Below, piece by piece: positions 1 to 8,198 of a stretch of DNA of 64,000 nucleotides (positions are counted from its first letter, which is position 1; the number at the start of each line of letters is the position of its first letter). A program made the position numbers and the translations under genes. The notes beneath the pieces were generated by a model. It was given only the letters and a program-made list of their open reading frames with translations. It made no database searches and was not told where the DNA came from. Source of the stretch: CALBPI01 sp038529355 (GTDB taxonomy: Bacteria > Pseudomonadota > Gammaproteobacteria > Steroidobacterales > Woeseiaceae); the NCBI GenBank assembly GCA_038529355.1, contig JBCBDU010000006.1, positions 58,693 to 122,692 of the forward strand, given 5' to 3'.

Positions 1-26
1 ACGAAAGGCTATTCAGAGGTGTTCGT

Positions 27-623
27 ATGTGGCTCAAGTTTGCGCTGGTTGGCTCGCTGCTCACGCCGCTGTTGCACGTTATCGTGCTGATCGTCAACGG
101 GCAGGACCCGATAGCGACGCCGATCAGTCAACTCAGCCAATTCAAGCTTGCGTATTTGCACACGCTCGAGCTGACGATCTTCGGCTGCGCACACGTTGCG
201 CTGGCCATCGCACTGAACGGTCTGGACCACGGTCGCCTGTGGCCTTACGCACGCGGTCTGTTGGTTGGTAGCGGTGCCGCCTTAATCTACATCGCCTGGT
301 ATTTCGTCAGCAACGACCAAGCCACGCTAACCGCGGCAAACGCTAATGATCCGCTTTGGATTGTCGCAAGTCTGACGGGCACTGCGATTGGCACACTACA
401 GCCGGGGCTGTCACGCTTGTCACCGCGCCTTGGGTTGTTTAGCGCGATGTGTCTGGGCATCTGGATTTTGCTTGTGCCGCTGACGTTTTTCGTCAATGCC
501 AGCTGGCTCGGTGCATATGAACGTATCGTCGGTGCCATCTACGTCATATGGATGGTTGGCGTCAGCGCCAAGCTGTTGCTGCTCACGAGAGACAGTGCGA
601 CATCGACACCGGCTGAGACCTAG
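27..623 (+). CDS. DUF998-type integral membrane protein
   Basis: A 198-residue, very hydrophobic protein with about six predicted membrane spans and almost no soluble domain. The segment PISQLSQ after the first span, followed by evenly spaced helices, is the pattern I associate with the DUF998 family; its biochemical function is unknown. The ATG at 27 is preceded by a purine-rich GAGGTG at about 16-21, a usable ribosome-binding site. The first 26 bases of the window hold only this leader. It stands alone on the plus strand, convergent with the ogt gene. Confidence 0.75.
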   Translation: MWLKFALVGSLLTPLLHVIVLIVNGQDPIATPISQLSQFKLAYLHTLELTIFGCAHVALAIALNGLDHGRLWPYARGLLVGSGAALIYIAWYFVSNDQATLTAANANDPLWIVASLTGTAIGTLQPGLSRLSPRLGLFSAMCLGIWILLVPLTFFVNASWLGAYERIVGAIYVIWMVGVSAKLLLLTRDSATSTPAET

Positions 624-945
624 CAACCGACTCCAATTGCAGCCGCGGCGCTACCGATGAGCCGTGTTCACACGCTCGCTGTCATTGCACAACCGGTATT
701 TGACGACCCCGCGGCGGCACGCTAACCACGCTGACGGTGCGATAGTGATCGAGCATGACCTGCGACACCTTGCCGAAGCTCTCGATCACTTCACTGCTTG
801 CGAACGCGTCATACAGGTCACCACCGTCGACCAGACTACAGCGAGCGGCGCAGAACGGCATAGCAGATGACAAACCGCCGAAAATGACCGATGGCGAGCG
901 GCGGCGCTGCGTTACTGAGAAGCGCCGCAGACTTCGGCGCGGCAT
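624..945. other. Intergenic stretch with one doubtful small ORF
   Basis: This 322-base stretch lies between the convergent DUF998 and ogt genes. Besides the small minus-strand ORF listed separately I see no gene, clear terminator or repeat. Confidence 0.4.
682..861 (-). CDS. Possible small protein, 59 residues, unknown
   Basis: A minus-strand ORF starting at ATG 861 and ending in TGA at 682. The peptide includes LVDGGDLYDAFASSEVIESF and then VMLDHYRTVSVV, which reads like a real folded protein rather than a shadow frame, and no larger gene overlaps it. Against it, the ribosome-binding site is weak and I recognise no family. It lies downstream of ogt in the same direction. Treat it as a candidate only. 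Confidence 0.3.
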   Translation of the reverse strand: MPFCAARCSLVDGGDLYDAFASSEVIESFGKVSQVMLDHYRTVSVVSVPPRGRQIPVVQ

Positions 946-1452
946 TCACTCGCCAAACAAATCCTCGGTATGTGGCAACACGCCTTCCAGCTGCAAGAGT
1001 TTCTGCTTCGCAGACAAACCACCCCCAAACCCGGTGAGCGATCCATCACTGCCAATCACGCGATGGCACGGAATGATGACCGGAATCACGTTGGCGCCGT
1101 TTGCCGCGCCGACCGCACGCACGGCCTGCGGGTTACCAATCGCGCGCGCAATATCACCGTAGGACGTGGTGACACCATATGGAATCTGTTGCAGCGCTGA
1201 CCAAACGGCCTGCTGGAACGGCGTGCCCTCGTAGACCAGCGGCACGTCGAAGCTTGTGCGCTCGCCGGCAAAGTAGGCACGTAACGGCTCAAGCGCATAC
1301 GTCAGTGGCGAGGCGTCGCAACGCCAGTCCGGCTGCGGCGACCGTACTTGACGACCGGCCTCGAAACCGGTCGCAACCAGTGCCGCGTCGCTACCCGCCA
1401 CAAAAAACCGTCCAACCGGACTGGCAAGATACGTGTAGAAAATCTGTGTCAT
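946..1452 (-). CDS. ogt: Methylated-DNA--protein-cysteine methyltransferase
   Basis: A 168-residue suicide repair enzyme that moves the alkyl group from O6-alkylguanine in DNA onto its own cysteine. The active-site motif PCHRVIGSDGSLTGFGGG is at about 128-145, with the acceptor Cys at 129, preceded by the helix-turn-helix segment SYGDIARAIGNPQAVRAVG. The short N-terminal domain and lack of an Ada-type zinc domain make it the Ogt form. Its ATG overlaps the stop of the upstream MocR gene (bases 1449-1452), so the two are translationally coupled. DNA repair downstream of a MocR regulator is an unusual pairing. Confidence 0.93.
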   Translation of the reverse strand: MTQIFYTYLASPVGRFFVAGSDAALVATGFEAGRQVRSPQPDWRCDASPLTYALEPLRAYFAGERTSFDVPLVYEGTPFQQAVWSALQQIPYGVTTSYGDIARAIGNPQAVRAVGAANGANVIPVIIPCHRVIGSDGSLTGFGGGLSAKQKLLQLEGVLPHTEDLFGE

Positions 1453-2873
1453 GTTTGCGTACGCGCGATGTCTGCCAGTAACTCGATACCCGCATTGATC
1501 TCTTCATTGCTTGCCGCAGCATAGCCAAACACCAAGGCATTATCTGCACCACGCGGATCATGCGCGTAACGCGATAACGGTGCGATGGTCATGCCCGCCA
1601 CTTGTGCTTTTGCCGCCAGAACAGGCGCGGGAATTGATACATCCAGACGAATCAGTGCATTGAGTCCGGATGACATCCCGCATAGCTTGCCCGGCAAGTC
1701 GCTGGCCGCTAGTGCCGCCGACAGCGTGTCACGTTTGCCGGCGTATAGTTTTCGGGTCCGGTACACGTGGCGTTCGAAATCGCCGTTGTCGATGAAGCGC
1801 GCCAGTGTGAGTTGCGTAAGCGCCGTCGTCTGATAGTCGCGTGCGGTGCGCAACGCTGCGAGCTTGGTAATGATGCGACGATCGCCGGCCGCATAGCCAA
1901 TGCGTAGCGATGGAAACAAGGTTTTCGAAAACGTACCGAGGTAGGTTACGAAGCCGCCCGTGTCCATGGCTGCCATCGGTGCCAGCGGTGCGATGTCATA
2001 GCGAAACTCACCGTCGTAGTCATCCTCGAGGATCAACGCATTGTTCTGTACCGCCCAGGCAAGCAATTGTTGACGACGATCGAGCGACAATCGAGCGCCG
2101 GTCGGAAATTGATGTGCAGGCGTCACGTAGACCAGCCGCACGGCCTGCGACGTACGCTCAAGCGCGGCAACATCCAGACCCTCTTCGTCAACGGCGATCG
2201 GCACTATGTGCGCGCCACCGTGCGCGAACGCTTGTCGCGCCAACGGGTAGCCGGGGTCCTCAAAACCAATGGCGTCGCCCGGCGCTATGTATAACTCGGA
2301 CATCAACTGCAACGCCTGAATCGCGCCATGCGTAACGATGATCTGCTGCGGATCGACATCGAGCCCGCGCGCGCGACACAGATAGGCGGCAATCGCGATC
2401 CGCAAGGCTGGTTCGCCTTGCGGATCACCATAGTCAGATGATGGCGTTGCCGTCGCCGCGAACGCTGCTGCCCGCCGCCATGCCGTTTGCGAGAACGCCT
2501 CAAGCGACGGTCGGCACGGTTGGAAATTCATTGCCACGCCGGCAGATGGATCAACATCGGCTGCAAGGATTTCGCGACCTAGCGGCGGCGAGCGGCCAAT
2601 CGTAGATACCCGCCTGCTCGAGCAACATACGGCGGATACAAAAGTGCCAGCTCCACGACGCGATTCCAGCAAACCTTCCGCAACCAGCGTTTCCAACGCA
2701 GCAACGACGGTGCCGCGCGCAACGCCTAGCTCCACCGCCAAACGGCGACTGGCGGGCAACTTGTGGCCGGCCGAAAGCTGACCGTGCTTTACGAGATCGC
2801 GGATTTGCGTCGCCAGCGAACCGGCGCGATCTGTCGGATCCAGTGGCGCAAGGTTAAGTGCTAGCTCTGCCAT
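1449..2873 (-). CDS. MocR-family GntR/aminotransferase-like regulator
   Basis: A 474-residue fusion regulator. Residues about 15-80 form a GntR-type winged helix (LPASRRLAVELGVARGTVVAAL, ESRRGAGTFVS). Residues about 115-470 are a fold-type I PLP-dependent aminotransferase domain, with SDYGDPQGEPALR, the Asp-Tyr motif EDDYDGEF and the PLP lysine in GTFSKTLFPSLRIGY (Lys at about 317). Family members such as PdxR and GabR sense PLP, amino acids or amines. It is divergent from a DMT exporter gene, and the shared intergenic region holds a repeated motif that is probably its operator, so the exporter is the likely target. The ligand is not evident from sequence. Confidence 0.92.
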   Translation of the reverse strand: MAELALNLAPLDPTDRAGSLATQIRDLVKHGQLSAGHKLPASRRLAVELGVARGTVVAALETLVAEGLLESRRGAGTFVSAVCCSSRRVSTIGRSPPLGREILAADVDPSAGVAMNFQPCRPSLEAFSQTAWRRAAAFAATATPSSDYGDPQGEPALRIAIAAYLCRARGLDVDPQQIIVTHGAIQALQLMSELYIAPGDAIGFEDPGYPLARQAFAHGGAHIVPIAVDEEGLDVAALERTSQAVRLVYVTPAHQFPTGARLSLDRRQQLLAWAVQNNALILEDDYDGEFRYDIAPLAPMAAMDTGGFVTYLGTFSKTLFPSLRIGYAAGDRRIITKLAALRTARDYQTTALTQLTLARFIDNGDFERHVYRTRKLYAGKRDTLSAALAASDLPGKLCGMSSGLNALIRLDVSIPAPVLAAKAQVAGMTIAPLSRYAHDPRGADNALVFGYAAASNEEINAGIELLADIARTQT

Positions 2874-2894
2874 ACGGTGGCTCCATCACTATTT

Positions 2895-2939
2895 TTGGAT
2901 CAGTCATTCGTTTTCTTATTGGACCAATACATTGATCCA
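2895..2939. promoter_or_regulatory. Probable MocR operator: direct plus inverted repeats
   Basis: Between the divergent MocR and DMT genes lie TTGGATCA (2895-2902), TTGGACCA (2919-2926; 24 bases later) and the inverted copy TTGATCCA (2932-2939). MocR regulators commonly bind direct repeats with an additional inverted half-site in exactly this position, so autoregulation plus control of the exporter is the natural reading. The motif is seen; the function is inferred. Confidence 0.6.
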
Positions 2940-2994
2940 CTTGACGGACACACTAGCACCTCACATCACTCAGTGCACGTCGAAAGGAAAAGCC

Positions 2995-3948
2995 ATGAAA
3001 CAACAACTCCACATGCAAACACGCGATTGGCTGCTGTTATTGCTGCTTGGAATGATCTGGGGTGGATCGTTCTATTTTGCCAAAATCGCACTATCCGAAA
3101 TTCCACCACTGACGCTGGTTCTCTTGCGCGTTGTGATCGCCGCAGCGGCGCTGGCAATCATTATCAAGGCGTCTGGCGACCGGCTGCCGGGCGGCCGCCG
3201 CTTGTGGCTGACGTTTGCCGCGATGGGGCTGCTCAACAACCTCATTCCGTTCACGCTGCTGTTTTGGGGTCAGACGCATATCGGCGCCGGCCTGGCGTCG
3301 ATCTTCAATGCAATGACGCCGTTATTCACGGTTCTGGTCGCGCACGCCGCGACACGCGACGAGAAGTTGAACAGTGGCAAGGTACTTGGCGTGCTGCTCG
3401 GGCTGACCGGGGTCGCAACTATTATCGGCATCGACGCAAGCAACGGCGCCAACACCATCACGATGCTGGCCATGCTTGCCTGCGTCGGCGCCGCGGGCTC
3501 TTATGCACTCGCCAGTGTCTATGGCCGTCGCTTCGGCGCCACAGACATCGCGCCCGTACAGGTCGCCTTCGGTCAACTGGCGGCGACCAGCGTCATGATG
3601 TTCCCGATAGCACTCATCACCGAACGGCCGTGGAGCTTACCGGTGCCGTCGCTCGGTAGCTGGGGCGCCTTGTTGTCTCTCGCGCTAGTCTGCACCGCAT
3701 TCGCCTATCTGTTGTTTTTCCGGATTCTGCAGCGCGGCGGCGCCACCAACATCTCGCTGGTGACGTTTATCATCCCTGTCAGTGCCATACTGCTCAGCAG
3801 TTTGCTGCTCGGCGAACAACTGGGCGTCAACCACTTGATTGGCGTGAGCCTGATTCTGGCCGGACTGGCAGCGTTGGACGGTCGATTCCGCAAACGCCCG
3901 AACGTCGTCAAAAAAGCGGAGGTCATCTCGTGCCAACACCGACCCTGA
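2995..3948 (+). CDS. DMT-superfamily (EamA) transporter
   Basis: About 317 residues forming ten membrane helices in two EamA repeats. The first repeat begins LLLLLGMIWGGSFYFAKIAL, and the second ends in an ALLLGEQL-type motif (SSLLLGEQLGVNHLIGVSL). The family exports amino acids, metabolites or drugs. The start at 2995 is chosen over the upstream in-frame ATG (2932) because AAAGGAAAAG lies just before it and because 2932 falls inside the operator. It overlaps the following GST gene by 19 bases, so exporter and glutathione transferase are probably co-translated under MocR control. Confidence 0.9.
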   Translation: MKQQLHMQTRDWLLLLLLGMIWGGSFYFAKIALSEIPPLTLVLLRVVIAAAALAIIIKASGDRLPGGRRLWLTFAAMGLLNNLIPFTLLFWGQTHIGAGLASIFNAMTPLFTVLVAHAATRDEKLNSGKVLGVLLGLTGVATIIGIDASNGANTITMLAMLACVGAAGSYALASVYGRRFGATDIAPVQVAFGQLAATSVMMFPIALITERPWSLPVPSLGSWGALLSLALVCTAFAYLLFFRILQRGGATNISLVTFIIPVSAILLSSLLLGEQLGVNHLIGVSLILAGLAALDGRFRKRPNVVKKAEVISCQHRP

Positions 3949-4577
3949 TTATTGCCAACAAGCGTTATTCATCGTGGTCATTACGACCGTGGCTCGCATT
4001 GCGTGTATTCAACGTGCCATTCACCGAGCAGATGTCACCGTTTGAGATGGCGACTAACAGTGCGCATTTCAGCGACTTCTCGCCAACGAAAAAAGTGCCG
4101 GTACTGGTTGATGGTGAGACGACGATCTGGGAGTCTCTGGCAATTCTCGAGTATGTCGCCGAGATGCATCCACAACACCGCTGGTGGCCCGCCGATCGTC
4201 ACGCCCGCGGTGTTGCACGCGCGATCGCGGCCGAGATGCACGCCGGTTTTCTTGCGCTGCGTAATGAGTGCCCGATGAACATGCAGCGCACGCCCGGAAG
4301 CCTTGCGATCAGCGATCAGTGCCGCATCGATGTAACGCGCGTTGAAACGTTAATGTCGCAGTGCTTTGACGCGCACGCGGGGCCGTTTCTATTCGACACG
4401 TTTGGCATCGTCGATGCAATGCTCGCGCCGGTTGTGAACCGGGTGCGCGCCTATGAGCTGACGCAACATCCGGCTGTGATGCGCTTCTGTGACGCCATCG
4501 AGGCGTTGCCGGCCTGGCAACAGTGGCAGCGCGAATCGGCTGCCGAAGTCTGGGTTGTTGACGCAGTCGAGCTGTGA
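3930..4577 (+). CDS. Glutathione S-transferase family protein
   Basis: A 215-residue protein with an N-terminal thioredoxin-like domain (LIIANKRYSSWSLRPWLALR; the SSWS serine fits the catalytic Ser of these bacterial GSTs; KKVPVLVDG with the cis-Pro; ESLAILEYVAE binding the gamma-Glu) and an all-helical C-terminal domain from about 90. It resembles bacterial GSTs described as maleylacetoacetate isomerase-like or YfcF-like; substrate unknown. The start is GTG at 3930 with GCGGAGG a few bases upstream, inside the end of the exporter gene. Coupling with an exporter suggests conjugation and export of a toxic compound, which is inference. Confidence 0.88.
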   Translation: MPTPTLIIANKRYSSWSLRPWLALRVFNVPFTEQMSPFEMATNSAHFSDFSPTKKVPVLVDGETTIWESLAILEYVAEMHPQHRWWPADRHARGVARAIAAEMHAGFLALRNECPMNMQRTPGSLAISDQCRIDVTRVETLMSQCFDAHAGPFLFDTFGIVDAMLAPVVNRVRAYELTQHPAVMRFCDAIEALPAWQQWQRESAAEVWVVDAVEL

Positions 4578-4600
4578 CACCGGGCTGGCAAGCTGCCGCG

Positions 4601-4639
4601 GTAGCCGGACCCTGAGGCGTTGCGACAGGGTCAGGCTAC
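4601..4639. repeat. Long near-perfect hairpin (palindromic element)
   Basis: GTAGCC-G-GACCCTG (4601-4614) pairs with CAGGGTC-A-GGCTAC (4626-4639) around an 11-base loop: 13 of 14 positions pair. There is no T tract, so it is not a standard intrinsic terminator. It resembles a REP-type palindrome. It lies 24 bases past the GST stop. Confidence 0.6.
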
Positions 4640-4804
4640 GCGCGCGTACCTGCGCCGGATTGCCCTCTTGCAGTTTGCATCGTGGTTAACCGTTGATGAC
4701 AGCATTGTGGTTACCCTTTTCTAATGACAGCGTCGTGGCTGAGCACCACCTTGACGCATAAGCCCGCGCTGGGCACTGTCGACGTTTGCCAGTCTGGTTG
4801 CACC

Positions 4805-5419
4805 ATGACGCTTGAAACGTGGTTTGGATTTGTCGGGGTCACGTTGCTGTTCATGGCGACGCCTGGCCCGAGCCATTTATTGATGGTGAGCAATACACTA
4901 TCGTCGGGCTTTCGCAAGAGCACCGCCACGGCTTGCGGCGATTTGTCCGCCAACGCCATCCAGATGCTCGCGGCGGGGCTCGGCGTCAGCGCTATTGTTG
5001 CTGCACTGCCATCGGCGATGGACATCGTGCTGCTTGCCGGCGCGACGTATATCGCGTGGCTCGGCTTTCGCAAGCTGCACGTGCAACCGGATGTCGACGC
5101 GCTCAGCAACCAACGCCAGGCCACAACGGTACAACTTTTTAGTCAGGGGTTCATGACTTCGATGACTAACCCTAAGGCGATCATATTTTTCGCCGCGCTC
5201 TTTCCGGGGTTTGTCGACCCGGCCCGCTACGCGCTGGATTGGAGCGTGCTGTCATGCACATATCTTGCGATCGACGGCAGTTTTCTGATGGCTTACGGTC
5301 TGTTAGCGGCACGCCTGGCGCGTGCGTTGTCGGCGCGCCACCTGCTGCTGGTTGAGCGTGTATGCGGCGTCGCGCTGATTGGTGTGGCGTTAGCCATTGT
5401 GATTAAAACGCTGATCTAG
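4805..5419 (+). CDS. LysE/RhtB-family amino-acid exporter
   Basis: About 204 residues and six membrane spans. Family hallmarks are MATPGPSHLLMVSNTLSSG near the N-terminus and the central MTNPKAIIFFAALFPGFVDP. These proteins export amino acids or homoserine lactones. The ATG at 4805 fits the family start (MTLETWFGFVGVTLLF); the reading frame is open further upstream but that extension is polar and lacks the family pattern. It is convergent with the EAL gene. Confidence 0.9.
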   Translation: MTLETWFGFVGVTLLFMATPGPSHLLMVSNTLSSGFRKSTATACGDLSANAIQMLAAGLGVSAIVAALPSAMDIVLLAGATYIAWLGFRKLHVQPDVDALSNQRQATTVQLFSQGFMTSMTNPKAIIFFAALFPGFVDPARYALDWSVLSCTYLAIDGSFLMAYGLLAARLARALSARHLLLVERVCGVALIGVALAIVIKTLI

Positions 5420-5478
5420 TGCTTAGGCACGGCTAGCGCCGAGACTCTGGCGCCGACACGCGAACGGCGCGGATGCAA

Positions 5479-7200
5479 TCATGCATCGGCTGGCAATGCT
5501 GCTACGACGTCAGTCTCATCGTGGGCATTGATGCTGCGCCCGTGCTGAAACTGCTCGAGAAATATTGCGACCAGATCCAACGGCATCTCGGCACCAAACA
5601 AATTGCCCTGAATGTCGTCGCATCCGCACGCGCGCAGGAATTTGACCTGCTCGCGTGACTCAACAGCCTCAGCAACGCAGCGCATGCCATAGGCGTGCGC
5701 AAGCGATATGACCGCCCGGCACAGCATCTCATCGTCATCGTTGCGACCAATTCCGGCAATAAAATCGCCATCGATCTTCAGTGCATCCAGTGGCAATTTA
5801 CGCAACCGTTTGAGCGACGAGAAACCACTGCCGAAGTCATCGATTTGCAAACCGATACCCAACGTTTTCAAACGCGCCAGCAGCGGCCCTGCATATTCGG
5901 TGCGCATCAGCATGCGTTCGGTGATATCCAGCTGCAACCAGCATGGATCGAAGTCGCATTCGGCGAAAATCTCCTGCATGTGCTCAACCAGATCCGGACG
6001 GGAAAAATAGTGGCGTGAAAAGTTCACCGAGACGGCCAGTGAGGTATCGGTCTGGTCACGCAATGCCTTCAGATCGGTACACGCCTGACGCAATACCCAC
6101 TCGCTGATGCGCTGAATCTGACCGGTACCTTCCGCCAGCGGCAGAAAATGCTGCGGCGTGATCAATCCGCGCAATGGATGATCCCAACGCAGGAATGCCT
6201 CAATCGCAATCGGGTTCGCGCTGGAGAGCTCGAACACGGGCTGGTAGTGCAAACGCAATTGATGCTCATCGATTGCCCACCGCAACTCTTCGGCCAGATC
6301 CTGATGGCGCTCACTGACGATGCGCCGCGAATCGCTGTAGCGCTCGACACCACTGCGCGACAGATTGTCGGCATTCGCCATCGCCGACATTGCACTGCCC
6401 AGCACATGCTCTGCGTTGCCGCCGTCTTGCGGAAACAACGCAAGCCCTATTGCCGGTTGAATACGCAGTGTCTGGCCGCTCGCGAAATACTCTGGCAACA
6501 ACGCATCGCCCAGTGACTCGGCAAACGCCTCGGCCTGCTCGGCATCGGCAATCTTAGTCAACATCACGCAAAACTGGTCGCGCTCCAAGCGCGTCGCGGC
6601 AAACGTTTTGCGTCGACCGGGCAACATCGGCACGGCATCGGATTGCGCCATGACTCCGCACAGACGCTCACCGGCCTGACGCAACAATTCGTCGACTGTG
6701 TTGTGATCCAGCGACGCCGTACCGCTATCGAAATCATCAAGCGCAATACAGATGACCGCAACCATCCGCTCAGCCAATTTCGCCTCATCGACGGCAGCAT
6801 CGAGAGCCCGCACAAACTTCTCACGCCCCGCTAGGCGCTCAACCAAACGGTCCGGCTGCAGCAACCTGCCCGTTGCCGAGCCATCCTGTGTCGACAAGTC
6901 ACGCAACACCGCAAGCACGCGCTCGCGGCCATGCACACTCACCCGAATCTCGTAACGCTCATCGTCCGACTGCACATCGCGAGTCACCGCCTCGCGACTG
7001 CGCAACACACGACCGGTCACCTGTGCCAACGTGCGTGCAACAGGTTCGGGCAGCACGTCTTCGACGCGGCGGCCGATCATGTTGTCGGGTGCAAGATCCA
7101 GCGTAAAGGTACGCCCGCCCAACGAGTCGAGCACCATGCCGTCGCGCCGCACGACCAGGACGATATCGGGCAGTGCTTTTATAACGGAGGTACGGGACAA
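5479..7200 (-). CDS. PAS / degenerate GGDEF / EAL cyclic-di-GMP phosphodiesterase
   Basis: A 573-residue signalling protein. The N-terminus (about 5-105) looks like a PAS sensor. The middle (about 125-290) aligns with a GGDEF domain but has LERDQF at about 205-210 where GGDEF should be, so it should not make c-di-GMP. The C-terminal EAL domain (about 305-560) keeps what an active phosphodiesterase needs: EAFLRW for EAL at 334-336, VNFS, ITERML, DDFGSGFSSL, LKIDGDFI, EAVE and the final GNLFG. Thus it is probably a c-di-GMP hydrolase with a regulatory GGDEF relic. No transmembrane segment is seen, so it is cytoplasmic. Confidence 0.9.
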   Translation of the reverse strand: MSRTSVIKALPDIVLVVRRDGMVLDSLGGRTFTLDLAPDNMIGRRVEDVLPEPVARTLAQVTGRVLRSREAVTRDVQSDDERYEIRVSVHGRERVLAVLRDLSTQDGSATGRLLQPDRLVERLAGREKFVRALDAAVDEAKLAERMVAVICIALDDFDSGTASLDHNTVDELLRQAGERLCGVMAQSDAVPMLPGRRKTFAATRLERDQFCVMLTKIADAEQAEAFAESLGDALLPEYFASGQTLRIQPAIGLALFPQDGGNAEHVLGSAMSAMANADNLSRSGVERYSDSRRIVSERHQDLAEELRWAIDEHQLRLHYQPVFELSSANPIAIEAFLRWDHPLRGLITPQHFLPLAEGTGQIQRISEWVLRQACTDLKALRDQTDTSLAVSVNFSRHYFSRPDLVEHMQEIFAECDFDPCWLQLDITERMLMRTEYAGPLLARLKTLGIGLQIDDFGSGFSSLKRLRKLPLDALKIDGDFIAGIGRNDDDEMLCRAVISLAHAYGMRCVAEAVESREQVKFLRACGCDDIQGNLFGAEMPLDLVAIFLEQFQHGRSINAHDETDVVAALPADA

Positions 7201-7281
7201 CGCGGCAACCTTGCTCAGAACTGTGTGAGGTCAGTGTAGGTACTTGGTGCCGTGGCCGACGTGATCGGTTTCACGCCTGCC

Positions 7282-8127
7282 CTACGGATCGCAAGCCGTG
7301 ACGACGCCGTTTTCTTGCCGCACATCAAATGCGCGCACGAAACGGTCGGTTTCTACCAAAATGCCATCCGGCTCGAGAGCGTGCGACCAATGCCACATCT
7401 CGACCATGTCGCAGCCTGCGGTCGCAGCGCCGCCCGGCAGCAGCTGCGCGCGCTCGATAATGTGTGCGTTGACGTTAGCTGAACGATCCTCGCGGCTATC
7501 AACGACGGCATGCAACGCGTTGTTATAGAGGCTGAATTGCCACAAGTATTCACTGATGAATTTCAGATCAGCCGCCGTGGCGGGCGCACGGTTGAGCGTT
7601 CCCGCAAGCCCGGCTGCGTCACGGTTGCTACGATCCAGGGTTGCGCATTTGAACACGCGACTGACGACCATCGCCGACTCCGGACCCGCCACATCCCGGT
7701 CGAACTCGAAGAACCAGTCGTTCTCATCGGTCGCCGATAGCGTCGTCTGGAAGTTACGAGCCGCCGACGATAGCGCCGACCACTGCAGCGCTTCGGCGAA
7801 GTCATCGCTGCACATTTCGAACCGCGTCTGCCCCGGGTTGCCTAGTCCGATATCGGTGTTGCTAACGTGGAATCGAAACTCACTGCGATCTGGGTATTGC
7901 GCAGATTCCACCAGGAAGCCTTCAGGTACACGATCAGTTCCGGCGTACAAGCGCTCGGCCAAAGCGAGATCGGGAGAATCACCCACGGGATTGCTCGCCA
8001 GATCCGGCGTCTGTGGATTATCATTGCCGCCGGCACCGCAACCTGCAATCGCCCACGCGAGTGTGACCGCTAACCAGCGCACCCTGGCCAACGAATTGTT
8101 CGCTGTTGCGTTGCCCGCTCTGAACAT
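7282..8127 (-). CDS. Lipoprotein of unknown function
   Basis: About 281 residues with a positively charged N-terminus, a hydrophobic stretch and the lipobox AIAGC followed by GAGG, so it should be exported and lipidated. The mature part contains several Trp/Phe-rich segments (DENDWFFEFDRDVAG, ISEYLWQFSLYNNALHA) and a C-terminal DPxG-like segment with no family I recognise. AAGAGG lies upstream of the ATG at 8127; the in-frame ATG at 8148 is possible but has a weaker site. It is divergent from alanine dehydrogenase with only about 70 bases between them, so the promoters may overlap. Confidence 0.75.
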   Translation of the reverse strand: MFRAGNATANNSLARVRWLAVTLAWAIAGCGAGGNDNPQTPDLASNPVGDSPDLALAERLYAGTDRVPEGFLVESAQYPDRSEFRFHVSNTDIGLGNPGQTRFEMCSDDFAEALQWSALSSAARNFQTTLSATDENDWFFEFDRDVAGPESAMVVSRVFKCATLDRSNRDAAGLAGTLNRAPATAADLKFISEYLWQFSLYNNALHAVVDSREDRSANVNAHIIERAQLLPGGAATAGCDMVEMWHWSHALEPDGILVETDRFVRAFDVRQENGVVTACDP

Positions 8128-8198
8128 AAGCTGTTGCCTCTTCGCCATCTTCTACGGCGCTAGCGGCAGCACCCGGATTTTCTACAGTGAGGATTGCT

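Noticed and set aside
755..1162. 135-codon plus-strand ORF over ogt
   Set aside because: Shadow frame of ogt on the opposite strand with unlikely composition.
5479..7200. Active diguanylate cyclase
   Set aside because: LERDQF replaces the GGDEF signature loop.
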